From Kineococcus sp. NBC_00420 (lineage in GTDB: Bacteria > Actinomycetota > Actinomycetes > Actinomycetales > Kineococcaceae), in NCBI RefSeq assembly GCF_036021035.1, contig NZ_CP107930.1, forward strand, positions 3,224,001 to 3,288,000: a stretch of 64,000 bases of DNA, given 5' to 3'. Position numbers and translations under genes: made by a program. The notes under the pieces were generated by a model, which did not search any database, had not been told where the DNA came from, and worked only from the letters and a program-made list of their open reading frames with translations. How positions within the stretch are numbered: position 1 is the first letter of the stretch; every line of letters starts with the position of its first letter. This document shows positions 43,255 to 51,721 of this stretch, piece after piece.

Positions 43255-44240
43255 CGGGGCGCCTGCGCCCCCGTCGTGAGCAGGAGCTTCCCGACGTGGG
43301 AGGAACCCTCCATGACCTCGTGGGCGCGCGCGGCCTCGGCCAGCGGGAACGTCTCGTGCACAACGGGACGCACCCCGCCGTCGGCGATCAGCGGCCACAC
43401 GTGGTCGCGGACGCTGGCCACGATCGTCGCCTTGTCGTCGGCGTCGCGGTAGCGCAGTCCGGTGGCGTGCAGGGAGATCCGCTTGCGCATGAGGAGCCCC
43501 AGGTCGAGTTCGGCGTGGGTCCCGCCCTGGGTGGCGATCACCACGAGGCGACCGCTGGTCGCCAGCACGTCGAGGTTGCGGGCCAGGTACGGCGCGCCGA
43601 CGAGGTCGAGCACGACGTCGGCGCCGGCCGGTTCGAACGCGCGGACCGCCTCGACGAAGTCGTCGTCGTGGTAGTTCACCAGCACCTGCGCGCCGAGTTC
43701 GGCGCACTGCTGCAGCTTCTCCGCCGACCCCGCGGTGACGGCCACCCGGGCCCCGACCTGACGGGCCAGCTGGATGGCCATCGTCCCGATCCCGCTGGAC
43801 CCGCCGTGGACGAGCAGGAGCTCGCCGGGACGCAGCCCGGCGAGGGTGAAGACGTTCGACCAGACCGTGCAGGTGACCTCGGGCAGCGCCGCGGCCTCGA
43901 CCACGCCGACGCCCTGGGGGACGGGCAGCAACTGCCCGACGGGGACGAGGACGCGTTCGGCGTAGCCACCGCCACCCAGCAGCGCGCAGACGGGTTCACC
44001 CACCGACCACCCGACGTCGGGCCCGGTCGACTCGATCCAGCCGGAGACCTCCAGGCCCGGGTTCTCGGGTGCACCGGGGGGCGAGGGGTAGTGGCCGAGG
44101 CGTTGCGCGACGTCGGCCCGGTTGACCCCCGCGGCGGCGACGCGGACCACGACCTCGCCCGGTCCCGCCACCGGGTCCGGCAGCTCGGTGGGGACGAGGA
44201 CCTCGGGTCCCCCGGGACGTTCGACGATCACGGCTCGCAC
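43251..44240 (-). CDS. NAD(P)H:quinone oxidoreductase (zinc-free MDR, PIG3-like)
   Basis: A 329-residue medium-chain reductase from the ATG at 44240. It starts MRAVIVERPGGPEVL, lacks the zinc-binding Cys cluster, and has the cofactor motif LLVHGGSSGIGTMAIQLARQ and VLDLVGAPYLARNLD. PIG3-type enzymes reduce quinones with NADPH. It is the middle gene of a three-gene minus-strand run with the GH15 hydrolase and a nucleotidyltransferase; the functions do not obviously link. Confidence 0.9.
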   Translation of the reverse strand: MRAVIVERPGGPEVLVPTELPDPVAGPGEVVVRVAAAGVNRADVAQRLGHYPSPPGAPENPGLEVSGWIESTGPDVGWSVGEPVCALLGGGGYAERVLVPVGQLLPVPQGVGVVEAAALPEVTCTVWSNVFTLAGLRPGELLLVHGGSSGIGTMAIQLARQVGARVAVTAGSAEKLQQCAELGAQVLVNYHDDDFVEAVRAFEPAGADVVLDLVGAPYLARNLDVLATSGRLVVIATQGGTHAELDLGLLMRKRISLHATGLRYRDADDKATIVASVRDHVWPLIADGGVRPVVHETFPLAEAARAHEVMEGSSHVGKLLLTTGAQAPR

Positions 44241-44249
44241 GTCGCGACA

Positions 44250-44852
44250 CTACGTCGGGCCCGGCTCACCCGCCTCCGGATCCCCGTCCCCGTTCCCGTC
44301 CGCCAGCAGGCTCCGGGCCCGGTCGAGGTCCTGCGGCACGTCGACGTCCAGCGCCTCCCGCCCGCTGACCGCGACCTCCCCGACCCGGCCGCGGAACAGT
44401 TCCCGCAACGGCTGGCCCGCGATCGCCGGCAACCCGTCGAGGACCCGCTGGGCGCCGGTGCGCCGGTGCGCGGAGAGCAGCGGCTGACGCCGGCCGTCCT
44501 CGTCGACCCCGACGACGGCGTCCAGGTCCGGGTCCGCGGCGAGGGCGGCGAGGAGACGGGGCACGGCGCTCGCGGCGAAGGGCTGGTCCCCGCCCAGCAG
44601 CACCAGCACGGGCGCGGTGCTCGCGGCGAGGCCCGCGGCGAACCCGGCGAGCGGACCTCCCCCGGTCGGGCGCTCCAGAACCCCGCCCGGTCCGACGATG
44701 ACCACGTCGTGACCGGCCAACTCGCGCAGCAGGTGCTGCAGGACCGTCCCGGGACCCAGGGGTGCGGCGAGCTTGTCCGCCCCCGGTCCCGTGCGGGCGG
44801 CCCAGCGGGTGCTCCCACCGCCCGCCACGACCACGACGACGACACCCTGCAC
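44250..44852 (-). CDS. MobA-like nucleotidyltransferase
   Basis: A 200-residue protein. The GTG at 44852 has AGGAGG at the right distance; an earlier GTG at 44870 has none. The MobA/GlmU-type nucleotide-binding loop reads VVVVAGGGSTRWAART then GADKLAAPLG, and LVLLGGDQPF carries the metal-binding Asp. The family transfers NMP to molybdopterin or sugar phosphates. No other molybdenum-cofactor gene is nearby, so MobA activity is probable rather than certain. Confidence 0.78.
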   Translation of the reverse strand: MQGVVVVVVAGGGSTRWAARTGPGADKLAAPLGPGTVLQHLLRELAGHDVVIVGPGGVLERPTGGGPLAGFAAGLAASTAPVLVLLGGDQPFAASAVPRLLAALAADPDLDAVVGVDEDGRRQPLLSAHRRTGAQRVLDGLPAIAGQPLRELFRGRVGEVAVSGREALDVDVPQDLDRARSLLADGNGDGDPEAGEPGPT

Positions 44853-44885
44853 CGGACCTCCTGGTGGCACGTTCGAGCGGAAGGG

Positions 44886-44913
44886 TCAAGCAACCACGCC
44901 GAGCTGCCGATGA
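44886..44913 (+). promoter_or_regulatory. FliA/WhiG-type promoter upstream of the conservon
   Basis: TCAA (44886-44889), 16-nt spacer, GCCGATGA (44906-44913). The FliA/WhiG consensus is TAAA-N15/16-GCCGATAA. It is 123 bp before the kinase ATG. One of four such elements at the heads of the signalling operons. Confidence 0.65.
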
Positions 44914-45036
44914 GCCGAACGAGGGTTGTCGGGCCCGTGGAGTTCACCTCGTGGGTCCACGTCCCGATCACCACTGAGTCTGCTCGGCCAACGGTGGGCA
45001 GTTTCGCCCGCCCACCATCGCGTACGGAAGGTTGAC

Positions 45037-48000
45037 ATGCTGCGGAACCTGAGCATCCGAGCCAAGCTCGCGGTCCTCCTGGTGGTACCTCTCGTGTTGC
45101 TGCTCGTCGCCGTCGTCGCGACGGCAGCCCAGAACGTGACGTCCACGACGGAACGCCGCCACCTGGCCGCCTACGCGAAGTCGGCGCAGACGATCAACGG
45201 CTTCTTCACCGCCCTGCAGACGGAGCGACGGAGCACGCTGGAGTACCTGGCCGCGCCGGCCGACGACCTCAAGGCGCAGGTCGCCACCGACCGCGCCGCC
45301 ACCGACGCCGCCACCGCCGGGGTGTCCCGGGCCATCCAGGACAGCGGCCTGGACCTGACCGCCGGGTCCAGCGCCGTGGTCTACGCCAGCGTGCAGAAGG
45401 CCCTCGCGGAGACCCTCCCGCAGACCCGCGCCGCCGTCGACAACGGCACCACCACCCCGCTCGCCGCGCTGAACAGCTACAGCGCCGTCGCCTCCGCCGC
45501 CACCGACCTCACCGTCACCGTCGCCGAGCAGGCCCAGGACCGCGACCTGGCCGACGACATCGCCGCGTTCGGGTACCTCCTCAAGCGCGTCGACGCGCTG
45601 TCGGTCGAGCAGTCCGCCGGTGACCTCATCGTCCAGGGCGACACCAACGTCGCGCTGGACGTCCTGCGCGGCAACGCCATCGAACAGGGCAACTACTTCG
45701 AGGCGCAGGCCCGCTACCGACTGCACGCCGACGGTGCGGCGGCCCTCGACGCCACCCTGAACAGCAGCCAGGTCACCCAGTCGCTGGCGTTCCTGAACCA
45801 GGACCGCAACATCTTCGCCGCTGCTACCGGCACCCCCTCCCTGCCCGAGAAGGGCTGGGAGGAGACCTCCAGCGAGGTCATCACCGCCTACCGCGCCGCC
45901 ACCAACGAGATCGCGACCACCGTCGCCGACCGCGCCGACGCCGCGTCGACCCGCGCCCTCACCGGCACGGTGGTCCTGCTGATCGGCGCCCTGCTCGTCT
46001 TCGCCGCCGTCGCCCTCTTCGGCCTGCGCGTCGCCCGCGACATCGGCCGCCGCCTGCGCGCCCTGTCCGACGCGGCCATCACGGTCCGCGACGAACTGCC
46101 CCGCATGGTCGAGCGCATGCAGACCCCGGGCGAGGGTCCCGGCGTGGAGTTCACCCCGCTGGAGGTCACGAGCACCGACGAGATCGGTGACGTCGCCCAC
46201 GTCATCAACGACCTCAACGAGACCACCTTCCGCATCGCCGGGGAGCAGGCCGCGCTGCGCGCCTCGATCGCCGAGATGTTCGTCAACGTCGCCCGTCGCG
46301 ACCAGACGCTGCTCGCCCGCCAGCTGGCCTTCCTGGACCAGCTGGAGCGCACCGAGGAGAACCCCGACACCCTCGAGGACCTCTTCACCCTCGACCACCT
46401 CGCGACCCGGATGCGGCGCAACGCCGAGTCCCTGCTCGTCCTCGCCGGCATCAACACCGGGCGTCGCCTGCGCCGTCCGCTGCCGCTGTCGGACGTCGTC
46501 CGCACCGCGGCCGGCGAGATCGAGCACTACGACCGCGTGGACCTCGCCCTGCAGGTCGACCCGCCGGTCGTCGGTCACCTCGCGCTGTCGGCCTCGCACA
46601 TGATCGCCGAGCTGCTCGAGAACGCGACGAACTTCTCCGACCCCGGCACCCGCGTCGTCGTCGGCACCGCCGAGACCGACCGCGGCGTCGAGATCACGAT
46701 CAAGGACAGCGGCCTCGGCATGAACGCCGAGGAGGTCGAGACCGCCCACCAGCGCATCTCCGGTGGTCGCGCCTCGGAGTTCGTCGGGGCCCAGCGCCTC
46801 GGGTTCTACGTCGTCGGTCGCCTCGCCGGCCGCCTGGACGTCGAGGTCGAGTTCGTGACCTCCGAGGGCAACGGCACCACCGTCACCCTCGTCCTGCCCG
46901 CGGCGCTCTTCACCCCGGGCTCGGTCAAGGCCGGGGAGCCGGAGCTCGCGGCCCTCGACAGCGGCCTCCCCTCGCTCGAGGGTGGCGTCTCGGCCCTGCC
47001 CGACGGCGGTGCCTCGGCCCTGCCGGAGGCCCCGTCCGCGCTCCCCGCGGGACCGGGTGGTCTGCCCACCCGCACCCCGGCCGCACCCACCGGTGGCCCG
47101 AACACGATCGTCAGCAACCCGCTGGCGGCCGAGGGCCTGGGCGACGCGCTGTCCGCGACGCTGCAGAAGTCCGCGGCCGAGGCGGCCTCGAGCTCCGAGG
47201 TCAACGCCTCCGCGCCCACGTCGAAGGTCGAGGGCCGGCAGCTGCCGACCCGCCGCCGCACCGCTCAGGCGCAGGCCAAGGTAGAGGCGTCACCCGCCCC
47301 CGTCGCTCCCACCACCCCCGTCGCCCCCACCGTCCCGGTGGTGGCGCCGGAGGAGGACTGGAAGCCGGTCACCGCGTCGGCCCCCACCACCTCGGCGATG
47401 CCGAAGCGTGAACGCAAGGCCGAGGCCCCCACGGCTCTGGCTGCGGCGCAGGACATCCTGCCCACCGCAGGCAAGAAGGCCCGCAAGGTCCGCGAGACCG
47501 TGGCCCCGCCGAAGACCGCCGCCGAGGCGTTCTGGACCTCCCGCAAGCGCAGCGAGGCGACGACCGCCGAGGCGTCCGCACTGGACGCCCTCGAGGCCGA
47601 CCGCGCCGCGCAGCAGGCCGAGGAGGCCCCGCACGTCGAGGCCCCCGTCGCTGCGGTCGTCGAGGCGCCGGTCGTCGAGACCCCCGTCGCTGCCGTGGTC
47701 GAGACCCCGGTGGTCGTCGAGGCCCCCGTGCTCGAGACCCCGGTGGTCGTCGAGTCCCCGGTGGTCGAGTCCCCGGTGGTCGAGGCCCCGGTGGTCGAGA
47801 CCCCGGTGGTCGTCGAGGCCCCGGTGGTCGAGACCCCGGTGGTCGAGGCTCCCGTCGCTGCGGTCGTCGAGGCGCCCGTCGTCGAGACCCCCGTGGCCCC
47901 CGTGGCCGCGGCCCCGGTCGCGATCCCCGCGCAGACCCGCACGGTCGGGGAGGCCCTCCGCCAGCGCAGCGCGCTGGCCGCCGACGCCCTCACCGCCCTC

Positions 48001-48243
48001 ACCGACGGGCAGAACTTCACCCCCTCCCGGGGCAGCGGTTCCGCCCCGCTGGTCCGCCGTCAGGCCGGGGCCACCGCGGCCGCGGCCAAGCCGGTCCCGG
48101 CCCGCACCTCCGCGGCCAACCGCCAGCGCCGTGCCCCCGCCGACGTCCGCTCGATGCTCTCCGGCTTCCAGGCCGGCGTGTCCCGCGGCCGCACCGAGGG
48201 CGACACCCCCACCACCGAGAGCGGTGGCGATGGTGACGCCTGA
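45037..48243 (+). CDS. cvnA: Conservon sensor kinase with nitrate-sensor-like ectodomain (CvnA)
   Basis: A 1068-residue membrane kinase from the ATG at 45037 (GGAAGG site). TM1 at ~9-30; an extracellular helical domain (~40-300) of the nitrate/nitrite-sensing type (AYAKSAQTINGFFTALQTERRSTLEYL); TM2 at ~305-330; HAMP; a dimerisation helix without an obvious phospho-His (LDHLATRMRRNAESLLVL); an ATPase domain (MIAELLENATNFSDPG, IKDSGLGMNAEE). From ~640 on it is a long disordered tail rich in Ala, Pro, Val and Glu. This is the CvnA member of a Streptomyces-type conservon, followed by its three partners. Confidence 0.9.
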   Translation: MLRNLSIRAKLAVLLVVPLVLLLVAVVATAAQNVTSTTERRHLAAYAKSAQTINGFFTALQTERRSTLEYLAAPADDLKAQVATDRAATDAATAGVSRAIQDSGLDLTAGSSAVVYASVQKALAETLPQTRAAVDNGTTTPLAALNSYSAVASAATDLTVTVAEQAQDRDLADDIAAFGYLLKRVDALSVEQSAGDLIVQGDTNVALDVLRGNAIEQGNYFEAQARYRLHADGAAALDATLNSSQVTQSLAFLNQDRNIFAAATGTPSLPEKGWEETSSEVITAYRAATNEIATTVADRADAASTRALTGTVVLLIGALLVFAAVALFGLRVARDIGRRLRALSDAAITVRDELPRMVERMQTPGEGPGVEFTPLEVTSTDEIGDVAHVINDLNETTFRIAGEQAALRASIAEMFVNVARRDQTLLARQLAFLDQLERTEENPDTLEDLFTLDHLATRMRRNAESLLVLAGINTGRRLRRPLPLSDVVRTAAGEIEHYDRVDLALQVDPPVVGHLALSASHMIAELLENATNFSDPGTRVVVGTAETDRGVEITIKDSGLGMNAEEVETAHQRISGGRASEFVGAQRLGFYVVGRLAGRLDVEVEFVTSEGNGTTVTLVLPAALFTPGSVKAGEPELAALDSGLPSLEGGVSALPDGGASALPEAPSALPAGPGGLPTRTPAAPTGGPNTIVSNPLAAEGLGDALSATLQKSAAEAASSSEVNASAPTSKVEGRQLPTRRRTAQAQAKVEASPAPVAPTTPVAPTVPVVAPEEDWKPVTASAPTTSAMPKRERKAEAPTALAAAQDILPTAGKKARKVRETVAPPKTAAEAFWTSRKRSEATTAEASALDALEADRAAQQAEEAPHVEAPVAAVVEAPVVETPVAAVVETPVVVEAPVLETPVVVESPVVESPVVEAPVVETPVVVEAPVVETPVVEAPVAAVVEAPVVETPVAPVAAAPVAIPAQTRTVGEALRQRSALAADALTALTDGQNFTPSRGSGSAPLVRRQAGATAAAAKPVPARTSAANRQRRAPADVRSMLSGFQAGVSRGRTEGDTPTTESGGDGDA
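47632..47910 (+). repeat. Val/Glu/Pro-rich tandem repeat in CvnA tail
   Basis: Residues ~866-958 are built from near-identical 12-15 bp units coding VEAPV, VETPV, VVEAPV and VESPV in irregular order, the DNA repeating GAGGCCCCGGTGGTC-like units. Such arrays change length easily by slippage and would alter the tail length without breaking the frame. Confidence 0.85.
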
Positions 48244-48366
48244 CCCGCCCCCCCGGACCTCCCGGGCCCCACGCTCCCGGACCCCACGGTCCCGCGGAGA
48301 ACACCTCCCGCTCCACCACGACCAGCAGTCGACCCGACAGAACTGCGAAAGAAGAGGAATCCCACT

Positions 48367-48813
48367 GTGACCGTGCTCAGCTCCGAGGCCGCCGACTTCA
48401 GCTGGCTCCTCGACAACTTCGTCAAGAGCGTCCCCGGTGTCGCCCACACCGTCGTCGTCTCCGCCGACGGCCTGCTGATGGCGATGTCGGACAAGCTCGA
48501 CCGCGAGTCCGGCGACACCCTCGCCGCGATCGTCTCGGGCGTCTCGAGCCTGGCTCGCGGCGCCGCCCACCAGCTGCAGTCCGGGGAGGTCCGTCAGGCC
48601 ATCATCGAGATGGACGACTCGTTCTTCTTCCTGGTCAACATCTCCGACGGTTCCGTCCTGGCCGTCTCCGCGGAGGCCGGCTGCGACGTCGGGCTCATCG
48701 GCTACGAGATGGCCATGCTGGTCCAGCGCGCCGAGACCGTCCTGACCCCGCAGCTGGTGTCGGAGATGCGGGCGAACCTGCCCACCTCCGCGCCGGTCGC
48801 CTCCCGGTGGTGA
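48367..48813 (+). CDS. cvnB: Roadblock/LC7-domain protein (CvnB)
   Basis: A 148-residue protein from the GTG at 48367. One Roadblock/LC7 domain covers nearly all of it: FSWLLDNFVKSVPGVAHTVV-type start, then VSADGLLMAMSDKLDRESGD and GSVLAVSAEAGCDVGLIGYEM. Roadblock proteins bind and regulate small GTPases such as MglA, here the GTPase two genes downstream. It is the second gene of the conservon, 123 bp after the kinase. Confidence 0.92.
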   Translation: MTVLSSEAADFSWLLDNFVKSVPGVAHTVVVSADGLLMAMSDKLDRESGDTLAAIVSGVSSLARGAAHQLQSGEVRQAIIEMDDSFFFLVNISDGSVLAVSAEAGCDVGLIGYEMAMLVQRAETVLTPQLVSEMRANLPTSAPVASRW

Positions 48814-48819
48814 CGCGAC

Positions 48820-49215
48820 GTGACAGCACCTGGTAGCGCGGACCTCTGGTCCGACGACGACGACCAGGACCTCGAGGAGTTCACCGTCCGCCCGTACACC
48901 GTCACCGGTGGCCGGACCCGACCGAGCAACGCCGACCTCCCGGTCGAGGCGCTCGTGGAGGCCCTCGCCGAACCGGAGGTCGGGATGACGCCGGAACGGC
49001 GCAAGATCCTCGAACTCACCAAGAAGTCCTACCTGTCGATCGCGGAACTGTCCGCACACGTCCACCTGCCGGTCGGAGTCGTCCGTGTCGTGGTGAGCGA
49101 CCTGTCCCAAGCCGGGAAGGTCCGCATCCACGGCCTCACGATGACCTCCGCCCCCCAACCCGCGACAACCATCAGCGTCCTGGAGAGTGTTCTCAATGGC
49201 ATTTCCTCGCTCTGA
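48820..49215 (+). CDS. cvnC: DUF742 protein (CvnC)
   Basis: A 131-residue protein from a GTG 6 bp after cvnB. The N-terminal 35 residues are acidic (LWSDDDDQDLEEF) and are followed by VRPYTVTGGRTRP, the DUF742 signature. The C-terminal part is a winged-helix-like segment (KSYLSIAELSAHVHLPVGVVR, VVVSDLSQAGKVRIHG). CvnC proteins are conservon members of unclear biochemical role. Its last 20 bp overlap the GTPase gene. Confidence 0.92.
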   Translation: MTAPGSADLWSDDDDQDLEEFTVRPYTVTGGRTRPSNADLPVEALVEALAEPEVGMTPERRKILELTKKSYLSIAELSAHVHLPVGVVRVVVSDLSQAGKVRIHGLTMTSAPQPATTISVLESVLNGISSL

Positions 49216-49819
49216 CGTGAGCCCCGCCGGAGCCGGAGCGCCCGCGGGAACCGCACCTCAGGCCCCGCCCACCGTCGTCAAGATCGTCGTGGCCGGCGGG
49301 TTCGCCGTCGGCAAGACGACCTTCATCGGCTCGATCTCCGACATCGAGCCGCTGCGCACCGAAGCCGCCATGACCGAGCACTCGGTCGGCATCGACGACG
49401 CGGGTCTCAACTCCGACCGCAAGACCTCCACCACCGTCGCCATGGACTTCGGCCGCATCGCGCTGCCGGGAAACCTCTGGCTCTACCTGTTCGGCACCCC
49501 GGGCCAGGACCGCTTCCTCTTCATGTGGGACGACCTGGTCAAGGGCGCCATCGGCGCCGTCGTGCTCGTCGACACCGACCGTCTCGACCAGTGCTTCCCG
49601 GCCGTCGACTACTTCGAGTCCCGCGGGATCCCGTTCGTCGTCGCCGTCAACTGCTTCGACGGTGTCGCCCAGCACGACCTCGACTCGGTCCGGGAAGCGC
49701 TCGGCGTCCCCGAGCACGTCCCGCTCGTCTACACCGACGCCCGCTCCAAGGCCGCGACCAAGCACAGCCTCATCACGCTCGTGCAGACGGCGCTCGCGCG
49801 CCTCAACGCCGGGGCCTGA
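49196..49819 (+). CDS. cvnD: Conservon GTPase (CvnD, MglA-related)
   Basis: A 207-residue small GTPase from the ATG at 49196, inside the end of cvnC and with a GGAGAG site. The P-loop reads [16 protein letters not shown], switch II is [16 protein letters not shown], and the G4 region is the variant NCFD instead of NKxD, as is usual in CvnD. It should be regulated by the Roadblock partner. It is the last conservon gene and is followed by a hairpin. Confidence 0.93.
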   Translation: MAFPRSDVSPAGAGAPAGTAPQAPPTVVKIVVAGGFAVGKTTFIGSISDIEPLRTEAAMTEHSVGIDDAGLNSDRKTSTTVAMDFGRIALPGNLWLYLFGTPGQDRFLFMWDDLVKGAIGAVVLVDTDRLDQCFPAVDYFESRGIPFVVAVNCFDGVAQHDLDSVREALGVPEHVPLVYTDARSKAATKHSLITLVQTALARLNAGA

Positions 49820-49833
49820 CCCACCCGCCCGCG

Positions 49834-49861
49834 ACGCCGGTCCCCCTCGGGGGGCCGGCGT
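49834..49861 (+). terminator. Terminator after conservon
   Basis: Arms 49834-49846 and 49849-49861 pair with one mismatch around a very short loop. The flank GTTCTGCGTTCCCGG is the same as after the cheW terminator (54555-54589). Confidence 0.75.
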
Positions 49862-49900
49862 TCTGCGTTCCCGGGTCCCCGGCCCCGGACCCGGCCCCGC

Positions 49901-49929
49901 TCAAGGAACCCCGGCCCGGCTGCCGATGG
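49901..49929 (+). promoter_or_regulatory. FliA/WhiG-type promoter upstream of MCP
   Basis: TCAA (49901-49904), 17-nt spacer, GCCGATGG (49922-49929), 54 bp before the MCP start. One nt longer than the other three elements. Confidence 0.6.
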
Positions 49930-49983
49930 CGGGAACGAGGGGTCCCCGCCACCGAGGACCCCGCCCCAGCTGAGGAGTCGTCC

Positions 49984-51576
49984 GTGACCCGCACCATCCG
50001 CAACCTCGGCGTCGGGCCGCGCATCGCCGCGGGCTTCGCCGTGATGACCGTCCTGCTCGCGGTCCTCGCCGCCGTCGGCCTGGCCCAGCTCTCCGCCGCC
50101 CAGCACCGGCTCGAGGTCATGAGCGGGCAGAACGTCGCCGCGCAGCAGAAGCTCGCCGAGGTCCGCACCATCTACAACCGGATGTCGAAGGACCTCCTGG
50201 CCGTCGCGCTGACCCCCTCCGAGGACACCCAGTCGGCCGTCGTCACCGACCAGACCGACGTGAGCGACGCCTGGGACGCGTTCAAGGCCGCCGGCCCCGG
50301 CGTCCCCGCCGACCAGCTCAGCGCCGTCGACTCCGCGCTGGCGGACTACCTCTCCGGCGCTCGCGTCCTGCTGGGCATCGCCCTGACGGGTGACCAGGCC
50401 GCCTTCGTCGCGACCCGCGGCGACGACAGCATCGCGGTCGCCGCCGGCGGCATCGGCCACGGCAAGACCAACGACGCCCTGAAGGTCGTCCAGGCGACCA
50501 TCACCGAGAACGCCGTCGTGAGCACCCGCGAGGGCACCGTCGCCTACGGTCACGCCCGGTGGGCGCTGCTCGGCACGGCGCTCGCCGCGATCGCGGCCGC
50601 CGTCGCCCTCACCGTCGTCACCACCCGCAGCATCTCGGTGCCGCTGAAGCGCACCCGTGAGGTCGCCACCGCGCTCAGCGAGGGACGGCTCGACGTCCGC
50701 GTCGGGACCTACAGCCGCGACGAGGTCGGCGCGACCGCGCAGGCCCTCGACTCGGCCCTCGACACCCTCGCGGTCACGGTGCGTCGCATCCGGGGCGGGG
50801 TCGACGGGTTGCAGAACTCCTCCGGGCGCCTCGGTGAGGTGTCCCGGCAGCTGACGGCCGGCGCGCACGACTCCGCGAGCCAGGCCGACGTCGTCTCGCT
50901 CGCCGCCGCCGACATCTCCGCCAGCATCGGGACCGTCGCCGGCGCCAGCGAGGAGATGACCGCGGCCATCCGCGAGATCGCCTCCTCCACCGCCGACGCC
51001 TCCACCGTGGCCGCCGACGCCGTCCGTTCGGCCGGCGAGGCCAGCGAGACCATCGAGCGGCTGTCCTCCTCCAGCCAGGAGATCGGCGACGTCGTCAAGC
51101 TCATCACCTCCATCGCCGAGCAGACGAACCTGCTGGCCCTCAACGCGACCATCGAGGCCGCCCGGGCGGGGGAGATGGGCAAGGGTTTCGCCGTCGTCGC
51201 GGGCGAGGTCAAGGAGCTCGCGCAGCAGACGGCCCGCGCCACCGAGCAGATCACCCAGCGCGTCCTCGCCACCCAGGGCGACGCGGCCGCCGCGTCGGCG
51301 GCCATCGCCCAGATCGGCCTGGTCATCGGCAACATCGACAGCCTGCAGACGACCATCGCCGCGGCCGTCGAGGAGCAGTCCGCCACGACCGCGGAGATGG
51401 TCCGCAACGTCACCGAGGTCTCGACGGGGTCGCAGGAGATCTCCACGAACATGCAGGGGATCGCCGCGGCGTCCTCGCGCACCCGCGACGCCGCCGAGAG
51501 CACCCGGGACTCCGCCGACGAGGTCTCCCGGGTCGCGAGCGACCTCCAGGACGCCGTGGCGGGCTTCCGGCTGTGA
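49984..51576 (+). CDS. mcp: Methyl-accepting chemotaxis protein
   Basis: A 530-residue chemoreceptor from the GTG at 49984. TM1 ~13-37, an extracellular four-helix-bundle-like domain of ~150 residues, TM2 ~192-213, HAMP (~215-265), then the signalling domain with the conserved tip [34 protein letters not shown]. It ends VAGFRL, without a CheR-binding pentapeptide. It senses an outside ligand and controls CheA, encoded next. The ligand is unknown. Confidence 0.93.
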   Translation: MTRTIRNLGVGPRIAAGFAVMTVLLAVLAAVGLAQLSAAQHRLEVMSGQNVAAQQKLAEVRTIYNRMSKDLLAVALTPSEDTQSAVVTDQTDVSDAWDAFKAAGPGVPADQLSAVDSALADYLSGARVLLGIALTGDQAAFVATRGDDSIAVAAGGIGHGKTNDALKVVQATITENAVVSTREGTVAYGHARWALLGTALAAIAAAVALTVVTTRSISVPLKRTREVATALSEGRLDVRVGTYSRDEVGATAQALDSALDTLAVTVRRIRGGVDGLQNSSGRLGEVSRQLTAGAHDSASQADVVSLAAADISASIGTVAGASEEMTAAIREIASSTADASTVAADAVRSAGEASETIERLSSSSQEIGDVVKLITSIAEQTNLLALNATIEAARAGEMGKGFAVVAGEVKELAQQTARATEQITQRVLATQGDAAAASAAIAQIGLVIGNIDSLQTTIAAAVEEQSATTAEMVRNVTEVSTGSQEISTNMQGIAAASSRTRDAAESTRDSADEVSRVASDLQDAVAGFRL

Positions 51577-51590
51577 CGTCCGGACGCCCA

Positions 51591-51607
51591 CGGCGACCCC
51601 GTCGCCG
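51591..51607 (+). terminator. Short hairpin after MCP
   Basis: CGGCGAC and GTCGCCG pair around CCC, followed by GCGGGGTTTC. It directly precedes the cheA promoter, so it may separate the two transcription units. Confidence 0.5.
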
Positions 51608-51613
51608 CGGGGT

Positions 51614-51641
51614 TTCAGCTCCGGCACTCGAATGCCGATGA
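51614..51641 (+). promoter_or_regulatory. FliA/WhiG-type promoter upstream of cheA
   Basis: TTCA (51614-51617), 16-nt spacer, GCCGATGA (51634-51641), 80 bp before the cheA start. Confidence 0.6.
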
Positions 51642-51721
51642 GCAGACAGAGCACGTGAACGAGCAAGTGACACACCGTGGTCCCGCCCGGGATCACACCG
51701 CCGCGAGAAGTGGGAGTCCAC

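Noticed and set aside
47632-47910. Direct repeats as a CRISPR array or replication origin iterons
   Set aside because: They are in-frame codons for Val/Glu/Pro-rich segments of the kinase tail.
49521-49984. Longer upstream start for the MCP
   Set aside because: The frame is open further upstream, but that part is antisense-like to the GTPase frame, passes through the terminator and promoter, and would precede the first membrane helix with an Arg/Pro-rich sequence.
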